A stretch of 40,539 nucleotides of DNA from assembly GCA_027011045.1 (NCBI GenBank), contig JALVAT010000006.1, positions 1-40,539 of the forward strand. The letters run 5' to 3'. The DNA comes from Microcaldota archaeon. Lineage in GTDB: Archaea > Iainarchaeota > Iainarchaeia > JAADDC01. Below are positions 25,440 through 31,960 of this stretch, piece after piece. The position numbers and the translations under genes were made by a program. Every line of letters starts with the position of its first letter. Position 1 is the first letter of the stretch. The notes beneath the pieces were generated by a model. The model had not been told where the DNA came from. It searched no databases and saw nothing but the letters and a program-made list of their open reading frames with translations.

Positions 25440-26054
25440 ATGCGCGTCTCCCTCTACGCTGTTGCCGGTATCGTCCTTCTTCTTGTCATCGGGTTTGCAG
25501 CGTATATGATTTACCATGGCAGTACTGTTGATTCGGGGCCCATTTCCTTTTGCACTACGGTTGGTGCTCTTGGCTTCGACGGGAAGAGCGGTGTTGTTCT
25601 ACCTCTGCACGCGTGTTCCGTTTCCTGTCCTCACCCGGGGGTGTATGTTGGCGTATCCTCCGTTTATGGCATTCCGTTCCAGCAGGCGGTTCGCTCTGCC
25701 CTTGCCGCGTATGAGCGGTTGCACGGGGATGTTGATCGCTGCGTTTTCCTTTCCGTGAAGAGCCCCGATCTTCTTACAGGGGAGTCTGTGGGTCTTGCTG
25801 CGTATTTAGCGATCTGGGCAGCTCTGAACCACGTTGATCTATCCAAATATGCTGCTACAGGGGTGGTAAATCCGGACGGGTCCGTTTCAAGCGTGCTCTA
25901 CGTGCCCCAGAAGATCTCGGCCGCAAACGGGGCAAAACTCACCGTGTTTGTACCCATCGCCAACTGCCCTGTATCCCGCGGTGACAACGTCCTTTGCGTC
26001 GGTTCCGTTTCCGACGCTGAGCGCGTTTTGACCTCCTCTTCTGCGGGTAGATAA
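25440..26054 (+). CDS. Membrane-anchored Lon-like serine protease (S16-type, COG1750-like)
   Basis: This 204-residue protein has one N-terminal hydrophobic segment (residues 5-25) and then a Lon proteolytic domain without an ATPase. Beta strands GKSGVVLPLHACSV are followed by TGESVGLAAYLAIWAAL, with S116 at the position of the Lon nucleophile, and VPQKISAA, with K158. The 42-residue spacing fits the Ser-Lys dyad. Euryarchaea have such ATPase-free proteases, and I think this is that group. GGTGAT lies five bases before the ATG. No promoter is visible in the 17-nt gap after the SRP RNA. Confidence 0.82.
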   Translation: MRVSLYAVAGIVLLLVIGFAAYMIYHGSTVDSGPISFCTTVGALGFDGKSGVVLPLHACSVSCPHPGVYVGVSSVYGIPFQQAVRSALAAYERLHGDVDRCVFLSVKSPDLLTGESVGLAAYLAIWAALNHVDLSKYAATGVVNPDGSVSSVLYVPQKISAANGAKLTVFVPIANCPVSRGDNVLCVGSVSDAERVLTSSSAGR

Positions 26055-26057
26055 CCC

Positions 26058-26068
26058 ATTTAAATATT
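26058..26068 (+). promoter_or_regulatory. TATA box upstream of tRNA-Asn
   Basis: ATTTAAATATT lies just after the protease stop. Initiation near 26092 would leave a 64-nt leader before the tRNA, filled by the hairpins at 26096-26145. No TATA box is seen closer to the tRNA. Confidence 0.5.
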
Positions 26069-26095
26069 CCGCAGCCAACATCTAATGCCCTGTTC

Positions 26096-26145
26096 TGGGC
26101 CCGTAGGGCCCAAGCCCGTCTCCTGTGGCATCCCTGCCACGCTTG
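26096..26145. repeat. Two hairpins in the tRNA-Asn leader
   Basis: TGGGCCC-GTA-GGGCCCA (26096-26112) and GTGGCA-TCCC-TGCCAC (26125-26140) follow each other, and CAAGC/GCTTG flank the second. The GTA loop repeats the one in the 91-nt tRNA-Leu repeat (CCCC-GTA-GGGG), so they may belong to the same family of short palindromes. Confidence 0.65.
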
Positions 26146-26155
26146 GGGATTTTGG

Positions 26156-26228
26156 GCCCGGGTAGCTCAGTTGGTAGAGCGGCCGGCTGTTAACCGGCAG
26201 GTCCCAGGTTCGAGTCCTGGCCCGGGCG
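26156..26228 (+). tRNA. tRNA-Asn (anticodon GTT)
   Basis: The 73-nt cloverleaf has acceptor GCCCGGG/CCCGGGC, D-arm with AGCTCAGTTGGTAGAGC, anticodon stem CCGGC/GCCGG-type with loop CTGTTAA (GTT) and T-arm CCAGG-TTCGAGT-CCTGG, with discriminator G. CCA is not encoded and there is no intron. A T-rich stretch just downstream may end transcription. Confidence 0.96.
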
Positions 26229-26353
26229 CTTGACATTTTCTCCTTCTTCGTGTCCCCTGATTTCTTTTATTCTGACACAATGCCCGACAAGCGTGCCCGG
26301 CCCCCTCACCGCCTCTCTTGTATTCCTTAGAGAAGTTGACGTGGTAGTGGGGG

Positions 26354-26445
26354 CGTGTAGTGCGGGGGCGAGGCTCCGAACATGGGGCTCCCGCCCCTAT
26401 TACCCCGTAGGGGGTGTCTCCGACACCCTGCTGTCAATTGTATAG
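26354..26445. repeat. 91-nt repeat downstream of tRNA-Leu(UAG), copy 2
   Basis: Near-identical to 17459-17549 and again abutting the tRNA 3' end. Upstream of it the string TAGTGGGGGCG, then TAGTGCGGGGGCG, then the tRNA's own TAGTGCGGGGGCG give three repeats of the tRNA acceptor end plus flank. Homogeneity over both tRNA and trailer indicates a recent duplication or gene conversion between the two loci. Confidence 0.85.
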
Positions 26446-26529
26446 TGCGGGGGCGGGGATTCGAACCCCGGAAGGCACTAAGCCACCGGATCCTAAGTCC
26501 GGCCCCTTTGGCCGCTCGGGCACCCCCGC
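26446..26529 (-). tRNA. tRNA-Leu (anticodon TAG)
   Basis: Class II tRNA on the minus strand with the same acceptor, D, variable and T arms as the gene at 17550. Its anticodon stem-loop is CCGGA-CTTAGGA-TCCGG, giving anticodon TAG (reads CUA and related CUN codons). Discriminator A; CCA is not encoded. The region upstream on the minus strand is hairpin array B, with no obvious TATA box at normal distance. Confidence 0.96.
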
Positions 26530-26538
26530 AACCGTATC

Positions 26539-26586
26539 CCGGTTGACGTGACCGTGCATGGGGCTTGCAGCCCCATACCCAACCGG
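26539..26586. repeat. 48-nt nested hairpin module, copy 2
   Basis: Same architecture as 17724-17771: CCGGTTG arm, GACGTGACCGTGC, ATGGGGCT-TGC-AGCCCCAT, ACCCAACCGG. The loop changes from TTC to TGC and the closing arm has one changed base. It is followed by GTGCGTGCGGC...GCCGC and then by copy 3, starting 82 nt downstream, so copies 2 and 3 form a tandem pair. Confidence 0.8.
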
Positions 26587-26620
26587 TTGTGCGTGCGGCC
26601 AAAGTGCCGCACCCGCCATC

Positions 26621-26712
26621 CCGGTTGACATCGCAAGCTTCGCTTGCGTGCACGCGAACGGAGTTCGCGATGCGTGACCGTACATGGGGCTTTCAGCCCC
26701 ATACTCAACCGG
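26621..26712. repeat. Nested hairpin module, copy 3, with insertion
   Basis: CCGGTTGAC at the left and GTGACCGTAC-ATGGGGCT-TTC-AGCCCCAT-ACTCAACCGG at the right match copy 1, but 44 extra bases separate GAC from GTGACC. The outer arms CCGGTTGA and TCAACCGG are kept intact. Confidence 0.8.
26630..26673. mobile_element. 44-nt palindromic insertion inside module copy 3
   Basis: Compared with copies 1 and 2, this segment is a clean insertion. It has terminal inverted repeats ATCGC/GCGAT and two internal perfect stems with three-base loops (CGCAAGC-TTC-GCTTGCG and CGCGAAC-GGA-GTTCGCG). It encodes nothing. It looks like a very small mobile or expandable palindrome; a mobile nature is inference from the precise insertion only. 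Confidence 0.55.
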
Positions 26713-26898
26713 GTGTGCGTGCGGCTGAAGTGCCGCATCCGCGGCAGCGTCAACCGATGTAGCGGTTGCTCGGCTGACGCGGAGCTAACTGGGGATCTGC
26801 GATCCCCAATTATGCACCGGTTGTGTGGTCGGTTGCTTGCAACCGGCCTCGCGGACCCGCGGGCCGATGTGGCGGCCGCTCTGTTCACGGACCGCCTC

Positions 26899-26906
26899 TT
26901 TTATAT
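26899..26906 (+). promoter_or_regulatory. TATA box of the winged-helix regulator
   Basis: TTTTATAT is centred about 27 nt before the GTG at 26930. That spacing predicts a leaderless transcript and also marks the end of hairpin array B. Confidence 0.6.
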
Positions 26907-26929
26907 CGTGCCATTATTCTTATAGATTT

Positions 26930-27250
26930 GTGCAATGGGGTGTGGATGACGTAAGGGCGCTTATGCGTGCCCTTGGTGCAAAAAAATCCGAGATTTCGGT
27001 CTACCTCGCCCTCTATCGCAGGGGGCCCGCCACTGTGCGTGACCTTGTCGAGAGGACCGGTCTTTCCGAGAGGACCGTTCGGGTTGCTCTCCGCTCCCTT
27101 TTGAATGGGGGCTATGTGTCCGTCGAAAAATCGGGTCGTTCCAACGTGTACTCTGCCGTTTCTCCAAGCGTTATCTCTCAAAAGTTTAGGAAAAAGGTTG
27201 AGGAGTACTTCTCCTCCATGTTCACGCGTCTTCGATCCCGTTCATCGTGA
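26930..27250 (+). CDS. Small winged-helix transcriptional regulator (TrmB-like)
   Basis: This protein of about 106 residues carries a winged helix: [20 protein letters not shown], then the recognition-helix region [23 protein letters not shown] and the wing [17 protein letters not shown]. The pattern is that of TrmB-type DNA-binding domains, but the sugar-binding domain is absent. The start could be GTG 26930 (leaderless) or GTG 26942; the longer track ORF runs into the hairpin array. Its last 29 nt overlap radA tail to tail. Target unknown. Confidence 0.8.
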   Translation: MQWGVDDVRALMRALGAKKSEISVYLALYRRGPATVRDLVERTGLSERTVRVALRSLLNGGYVSVEKSGRSNVYSAVSPSVISQKFRKKVEEYFSSMFTRLRSRSS

Positions 27251-28181
27251 TCCTGAATATCGCTTCTCCCTCTGGCAGGTGCGGCGAGTCCACGAGCCTT
27301 GCTACGCGCTTATCTCCCTTGCTCTTCTTGATGTAGATGCGGTAGGTCGCCGCGTGTCCCAGGACGTGTCCACCCACTGGTTCCGTTGGGTCGCCGAAGA
27401 ACATATCTGGCTTAGCCATCACCTGGTTCGTGACAACCACCGCCACGTTGTACGTGTCTGCCAGCTTCTGCAGAGTATGTATGTGCCTGTTCAGCTTCTG
27501 CTGTCGCTCTGCCAGCGCTCCCCTGCCAACGTACTCGGCTCTGAAGTGTGCAGTTAGAGAATCCACGATTATGAGCTTTATGTTCTTCTCCTCTATGATC
27601 TCGCGGGCCTTTTCCGCCAGCAGCATCTGGTGATCCGAGTTATACGCCCTCGCGACGTATATGTGCTCCAACGCCTGCTCTGGATCCAGCCCAACGTGCT
27701 TTGCCATCTGTATGATTCTTTCGGGCCTGAACGTGTTTTCCGTGTCTATGTACAGGGCGTTTCCGTCCAAACCGCCCTTTTCAAGGGGTAGCTGCACGTT
27801 TACTGCCAGCTGGTGGCATATCTGTGTCTTTCCAGACCCGAACTTACCGTAGAACTCCGTGATTGCCTGTGTCTCTACCCCGCCTCCGATGAGCTCATCC
27901 AAAGCCTGGGAGCCCGTCGTAATTCTGCCCACGTCCTTTCTCCGTTCCATGAGCTCCTTTGCGGACATCCAACCCATTTCAAGGGCTTCCCTGGCTGCGT
28001 TGATGATCTTTATTGCGGTACCCTCTCCGAGACCTGCTACTTCAGCGAGTTCCGCGGGCGACGCCACCGCTATTGATTCAACGGTTGTGTATCCAGCTTC
28101 TCTGAGCTTTTCCGCGGTCGTGGGACCAATTCCGGGCAAATCCTCTATGCGTTGAACCTTTTTCTTCTCCTTTTCCGCCAT
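27222..28181 (-). CDS. radA: DNA repair and recombination protein RadA
   Basis: This 319-residue archaeal RecA/Rad51 homologue has an N-terminal helix-hairpin-helix domain (residues 10-65, [19 protein letters not shown]), the polymerisation region, Walker A GKFGSGKT (112-119) and Walker B LIIVDSLT. The L1/L2 DNA-binding loop region near [13 protein letters not shown] is present. No intein is seen. It performs strand exchange, here next to RPA, which supplies single-strand binding. The ATG appears leaderless. Confidence 0.98.
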   Translation of the reverse strand: MAEKEKKKVQRIEDLPGIGPTTAEKLREAGYTTVESIAVASPAELAEVAGLGEGTAIKIINAAREALEMGWMSAKELMERRKDVGRITTGSQALDELIGGGVETQAITEFYGKFGSGKTQICHQLAVNVQLPLEKGGLDGNALYIDTENTFRPERIIQMAKHVGLDPEQALEHIYVARAYNSDHQMLLAEKAREIIEEKNIKLIIVDSLTAHFRAEYVGRGALAERQQKLNRHIHTLQKLADTYNVAVVVTNQVMAKPDMFFGDPTEPVGGHVLGHAATYRIYIKKSKGDKRVARLVDSPHLPEGEAIFRITMNGIEDA

Positions 28182-28201
28182 GTAAAAACTCGGGATTTCG
28201 T

Positions 28202-28212
28202 GTTAATAAAGC
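28202..28212 (-). promoter_or_regulatory. TATA box of radA
   Basis: On the minus strand GCTTTATTAAC is centred 26 nt before the radA ATG, so the start of transcription and translation should coincide. radA therefore has its own promoter and is not only a distal gene of the RPA transcript. Confidence 0.6.
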
Positions 28213-28240
28213 TGTGGAGACCTTGCTTTCCCCTAATCCC

Positions 28241-29578
28241 CTAATCAGTACCGACCATTCTCTCGACTTCCTCCAGCTCCCTTTTCACGATCTGCTGGTA
28301 GTCGGGCCTGCCGATGCGGAATGCTCGCATTTCCCTTTGCCCGTCACTCCTTTCAGATACCCTTCCGCGTATGGTGACCTCATCCCCGAGCAGGTGTTCT
28401 AGCATTTGCTTCGGATCGTCATTGGGGTTTGTGGGCTCGTTTTTCCCGTATAGCTGTCTCGCTGCGTCCCCAAAGGCTATTACCCTTATGACACCGGTTC
28501 CATCGTCAACCTCTATGGATGCGGCGGGGCTCGTTCGAACATCCTTGCTTCCGCAGGCGGTGCACACCCACTCTCCGTTTTCCCACGTTGCTCTTGCACC
28601 ACACACGTTGCAGAATGCGGTAATAGGCGTTATTCTGTATATTTGGACGACGATCCCTCGTATCGTTGCCCATTCTCCGTCTTCGACCTCGGCGATGGGG
28701 GTGATAGTCTCCGTACGGCTCCTTCCCGCCACCGCCTGGAACTGCTCCCGTAGGTCTTCCCGTTTTCTCGCGTATCCTGATCTGCCTACGTGCACGTTTA
28801 TTCCCGCCGTTCCTTGACGCGTGTACCCATTGATGATCTCGATCACGTCTCCTTCCTGGAGGTCAAGCTCCGCATTGTCGCCCCAGAGGACAACTCTAAC
28901 GGTTCCGTCCTTGTCTGCACCTATGAAGGCGCGCATCTTGGTCTTTCCAAAGCTGGTTTCAACTTCCCTGGGTGGATACGCCCTCAGCACCCGCAGGATG
29001 ATGTTCACGTTGTTCTGGCCCTCCGCTAGCTGTGCGGTGGACGTGTGGGGCTCCCAGCTCTCCGGAGCCTCTACATCAACACCCTCTGGATTGACAAGCA
29101 ACCTGCTATCGAAGGACAGCCTCAGGGCCGTTTGCCCGTTGTACTCCTCGGCGTATCCGTTAATGACTTCTACAACATCGCCTATTCTGATCTTTCCCTT
29201 TTCTACGAGCTCCACGTCTCTGTTCCACAGTGTGACGCGTATGGAGCCGCTTTTGTCCCCTATTATTATTCTGCAGTATTTGCCGGTTCTGCCGTTCTTC
29301 TGGAATGTTTTCGGCGGATATATACGAAGAACCCGGCCCATCACGTCAATGCGTTCCATCCCCGGCTCTATTTGGCCGATTAGAACACGTCTGCTTAGCT
29401 CTCTGTCCAGATCGATCTCTACGCCGAGCTCCTTTGCAACGGCGTATGTTGCCCCCGCCTCTGTGAGCAGCCCTGCGAATTCCTTCATTTTTTCCTCTAT
29501 GCGCCGCTTTACCTCTTCCTCTGGTATTCCTGCTCGCTGGGAGATCTTCTTTATGAGTGCGTCGATGTCGGCAAGCAC
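28241..29578 (-). CDS. rpa: Replication protein A (single-stranded DNA-binding, OB folds)
   Basis: This 445-residue protein has at least three OB-fold units: IDVMGRVLRIYPPKTF..., NIILRVLRAYPPREVE..., and the third from WATIRGIVVQIY. In the third a zinc ribbon FCNVCGARATWENGEWVCTAC is inserted, as in archaeal RPA large subunits. An N-terminal helical part precedes them. It protects single strands in replication and recombination. The track starts at TTG 29596; I prefer the GTG at 29578, which lies 26 nt from a TATA-like ATTAAGAA. Confidence 0.93.
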   Translation of the reverse strand: MLADIDALIKKISQRAGIPEEEVKRRIEEKMKEFAGLLTEAGATYAVAKELGVEIDLDRELSRRVLIGQIEPGMERIDVMGRVLRIYPPKTFQKNGRTGKYCRIIIGDKSGSIRVTLWNRDVELVEKGKIRIGDVVEVINGYAEEYNGQTALRLSFDSRLLVNPEGVDVEAPESWEPHTSTAQLAEGQNNVNIILRVLRAYPPREVETSFGKTKMRAFIGADKDGTVRVVLWGDNAELDLQEGDVIEIINGYTRQGTAGINVHVGRSGYARKREDLREQFQAVAGRSRTETITPIAEVEDGEWATIRGIVVQIYRITPITAFCNVCGARATWENGEWVCTACGSKDVRTSPAASIEVDDGTGVIRVIAFGDAARQLYGKNEPTNPNDDPKQMLEHLLGDEVTIRGRVSERSDGQREMRAFRIGRPDYQQIVKRELEEVERMVGTD

Positions 29579-29597
29579 AAAAACAATTGCCCTCAAC

Positions 29598-29607
29598 TCT
29601 TCTTAAT
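29598..29607 (-). promoter_or_regulatory. TATA-like box of rpa in the rpa/truA divergent promoter
   Basis: ATTAAGAAGA on the minus strand overlaps the truA start codon and is 26 nt from the rpa GTG. For truA only a weak AT-rich stretch (ACAAAAACAATT near 29576) lies at a suitable distance, next to the rpa start. Confidence 0.45.
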
Positions 29608-30391
29608 GCGATATGCGTTTCGCGTTGGATACGTTGGTGAGGGGTATCACGGTCTTGCGCGCCAGCCGAACGTTCCCACGGTAGAAGGGGAAATTCTACG
29701 CGTTTTCACGGAAAGGGGCTACCGTCGGGATGATGGTTTCTTCCTATTTTCCAGCAGAACCGACAAGGGCGTCCACGCCCTTGCCAACGTCTTCGCCGCG
29801 GAGATAAGGCGAGAGCCAAAGCTCGGTGAGATAAACTCGCGGCTTAATGGTATTTGGATATGGGCGTATGCGCCTGTACCGCATTCTTTTAACCCGATAC
29901 GCGATGTTCGGCTTCGTTGGTATCGGTACGTATTTCCCCATCGCTTTTCTGCAGAGCAGGAGGAGCGGATGCGTGAGGCGGCGGCGCTCCTTATTGGCAG
30001 GCACGACTTTTCATCCTTCGCGATTCTCGAGGATAAGAACCCTGTTCGAACTGTGAAACGAATAGAAATTTTCAACACCGGCTATACCGTGATGGATATT
30101 TACGCCCCGGGTTTCCTCCGCCAAATGGTTCGACGAATCGCCACTGCCCTTATGCGTGTGGCCCTGGGCGAGTGGGATCTTGATGAAATCCGCCGACGGC
30201 TGGAGGAAAGGGATCCGGTGCCTCCAGCGCCACCGGAGGGGCTCATTCTGATGGACGTCTACTACCCGACCGTTTCCTGGACCGTTGATACCGACTGGTA
30301 CGGAAGAATGATGGAGTTTTGGGCAGAGGAGGAAAGAAAGAGTATGGTGCGGGCATCCCTGGCCCGTGCACGGCTATTCTTCCAGCCGTAG
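29606..30391 (+). CDS. truA: tRNA pseudouridine synthase TruA
   Basis: This 261-residue protein has the TruA active-site motif SSRTDKGVHALAN, in which the aspartate is catalytic, and RWYRYVFPHRFS and FLRQMVRRIATALMRV later on. It forms pseudouridine in the tRNA anticodon arm (positions 38-40). The ATG appears leaderless. The 3' end overlaps lysS tail to tail by 18 nt. Confidence 0.95.
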   Translation: MRYAFRVGYVGEGYHGLARQPNVPTVEGEILRVFTERGYRRDDGFFLFSSRTDKGVHALANVFAAEIRREPKLGEINSRLNGIWIWAYAPVPHSFNPIRDVRLRWYRYVFPHRFSAEQEERMREAAALLIGRHDFSSFAILEDKNPVRTVKRIEIFNTGYTVMDIYAPGFLRQMVRRIATALMRVALGEWDLDEIRRRLEERDPVPPAPPEGLILMDVYYPTVSWTVDTDWYGRMMEFWAEEERKSMVRASLARARLFFQP

Positions 30392-31927
30392 CCTCTTCAC
30401 TGCGAAATCCCTGTCCAGGGAGAGGAGGAATCCTGCTGCCCTTGGGCCCCTGTCTTTCCCGATGAACAGGCGGTAGATCCAGGGGAAGAACTCCCTGGGC
30501 GATGAAACACTTTTGGCAGTCTCGAATATTATTGTGTTCAGTTCCTCCTCCGTTACGCCGCGCTCTATGGCCTCTGCAATCCGCTCGAGCCCCTTCCTTA
30601 TGTTTTCTGGCACTTCTATTGCCGGCAGCTCTTCAAGTATCTTGAACTTCACGTTGTCCGGCGCGTACTTCTCCACCCAGTTCCTTGCCCGCTCTGCCCG
30701 TGCTAGCACCCGTTTCCAGTCCTCGTCGCTGATATTCTCTGGGATCTTGCCCATTCGTACGAGCGTTTCCCTTAGCTTCTCCTCGTCCATACCCGGTAGC
30801 TGCACGAGGTTCACCAGCGTGGAGAAGGGCACGCGCACCGGTTTCTTCTCGGGCATGGGCTCCATGGCTATCCAGTACGCGCGCAGGAGATCCTCGTCAT
30901 GCTCTGCCCCGTTCCAGTACGCTTCCTCCGTTCTGTCGAACTCGTCATACTGCTTCAAGAGGTCCAGTCCGAGGTCTATCTTTATCTCCTTGTTCGGCCT
31001 GTAGCGTGCGTAATAGAAGAGGATCAGCTCTGGCTCCATCACCTCGAGAAGGTCCGAGATCAGGATCACGTTGCCCTTGGAGCCGCTCATCTTGCCCTTC
31101 TGGCCCTTTATGCTCACGAACTCGTACATAAGCGTGCTTGGTGGTTCCCTCTCGAAGATCTCCCGCACTATGATGCTCCCCGTCTCGAAGGATCCTCCCG
31201 CCGCGTGGTGGTCCTTGCCCGCCGGCTCGAAATCGATCCCGAGCTTTGACCAGCGCGCCGGCCAGTCCACGCGCCACCGCATCTTTACGTTGCCATCGCG
31301 TATATGCGTTTTTCCTTCGTGGCCGCAGGAGTTGCATTTATAGTGTATATACTCTCCGTCGAAGGACAGTATCGTTGTGCCATCCTTCCGGCATTTCTCA
31401 CAATACACGTAAACGGGCCACCAGTCGTCGGGAAGCGGTTCCTGCTTTGCCTGCTCCCTTATTTTGTTAAGCACCTCTCGTATCCTTTCTTTTTTCTCCA
31501 GCGCTATGCGTATCTCGTTCTCGAAGAACCCCTGCTTGTATAGCTGTTCTGCGTGTAGGAACTCCACCTTCATGCCGAGCTTCGCTATTTCCTCTTCGAA
31601 CTGATCCATGAAGTGGTGAGCGTAGCTCCTGTGACAGCCCCAGGGATCAGGAACCTCTGAAACAGGCTTTCCCAAGTGCTCCTTCCACTCCTCGGGCACA
31701 TTTTTGGGCACCTTTCTAAATCGATCGTAGTCATCCCAGAAGTGGATCACGCGAACCTTTTTTCCCTTGGCGCGCAGGGCCTTGGCCACCGCCCAGACCG
31801 TGAAGGCCTCGCGGAAGTTGCCGATGTGCACAAATCCAGAGGGCGTTATCCCAGATTCGAAGACGTATTCCTCTTTGTCCCCGCGCTCCCGTATAACGCG
31901 TTCAGCCGTCACGTCTGCCCAGTGCAT
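30374..31927 (-). CDS. lysK: Lysyl-tRNA synthetase, class I
   Basis: This 517-residue class I enzyme charges tRNA-Lys. It has the HIGH-type motif HIGN (34-37) in TPSGFVHIGNFREAF and the KMSKS-type KMSGSKGN, both characteristic of the class I LysRS of archaea. A CxxC pair (YCEKC and CNSCG) suggests a zinc site. The start is the ATG at 31927, with a TATA box on the minus strand at about 31955. Confidence 0.97.
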   Translation of the reverse strand: MHWADVTAERVIRERGDKEEYVFESGITPSGFVHIGNFREAFTVWAVAKALRAKGKKVRVIHFWDDYDRFRKVPKNVPEEWKEHLGKPVSEVPDPWGCHRSYAHHFMDQFEEEIAKLGMKVEFLHAEQLYKQGFFENEIRIALEKKERIREVLNKIREQAKQEPLPDDWWPVYVYCEKCRKDGTTILSFDGEYIHYKCNSCGHEGKTHIRDGNVKMRWRVDWPARWSKLGIDFEPAGKDHHAAGGSFETGSIIVREIFEREPPSTLMYEFVSIKGQKGKMSGSKGNVILISDLLEVMEPELILFYYARYRPNKEIKIDLGLDLLKQYDEFDRTEEAYWNGAEHDEDLLRAYWIAMEPMPEKKPVRVPFSTLVNLVQLPGMDEEKLRETLVRMGKIPENISDEDWKRVLARAERARNWVEKYAPDNVKFKILEELPAIEVPENIRKGLERIAEAIERGVTEEELNTIIFETAKSVSSPREFFPWIYRLFIGKDRGPRAAGFLLSLDRDFAVKRLRLEE

Positions 31928-31928
31928 G

Positions 31929-31938
31929 AATAAAATCT
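31929..31938 (+). promoter_or_regulatory. TATA box of rtcB (plus side of divergent promoter)
   Basis: GAATAAAATC is centred about 26 nt before the rtcB ATG at 31959 and begins two bases from the lysS start codon. It supports a leaderless rtcB message and the shorter N-terminus. Confidence 0.6.
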
Positions 31939-31949
31939 TATCCGTCCTT

Positions 31950-31960
31950 CATATAAATAT
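31950..31960 (-). promoter_or_regulatory. TATA box of lysS (minus side of divergent promoter)
   Basis: ATATTTATATG on the minus strand is centred 27-28 nt before the lysS ATG and runs into the rtcB ATG. The two start codons are only 31 bp apart. Confidence 0.6.

Larger units (their letters stand above)
26529..26880. repeat. Hairpin array B, upstream of tRNA-Leu(UAG)
   Basis: About 350 nt without a credible gene, filled by palindromes: CAACCG-TATCC-CGGTTG (26529), ATGGGGCT-TGC-AGCCCCAT (26558), GTGCGGC/GCCGCAC (26593), CGCAAGC-TTC-GCTTGCG (26632), CGCGAAC-GGA-GTTCGCG (26653), ATGGGGCT-TTC-AGCCCCAT (26684), TGCGGC/GCCGCA (26720), CAACCG/CGGTTG (26751), a GGGGATC-TGC-GATCCCC stem inside GCGGAGCTAACT...ATTATGC (26779-26815), and CGGTTG-CTTG-CAACCG. 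ORFs in the track here are artefacts of the repeats. Confidence 0.8.

Noticed and set aside
25081-25441. ORFs on both strands over the SRP RNA
   Set aside because: The RNA's conserved domain IV and paired ends explain the region; the ORFs lack ribosome binding sites.
26358-26390. A second, degenerate tRNA next to tRNA-Leu(UAG)
   Set aside because: Only an acceptor-end and T-loop-like stretch can be aligned; no D or anticodon arm follows, so it is not a tRNA gene.
26529-26880. CRISPR array
   Set aside because: The repeats are palindromic modules of different length without regular unique spacers, and no cas gene is in the window.
26565-26925. Several ORFs across hairpin array B
   Set aside because: Their products repeat cysteine-, arginine- and proline-rich strings that follow from the palindromes; no start signals or family match.
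31767-31958. 64-codon extension of rtcB
   Set aside because: It is antisense to lysS and upstream of the predicted rtcB promoter; RtcB proteins start near MPRILKI.
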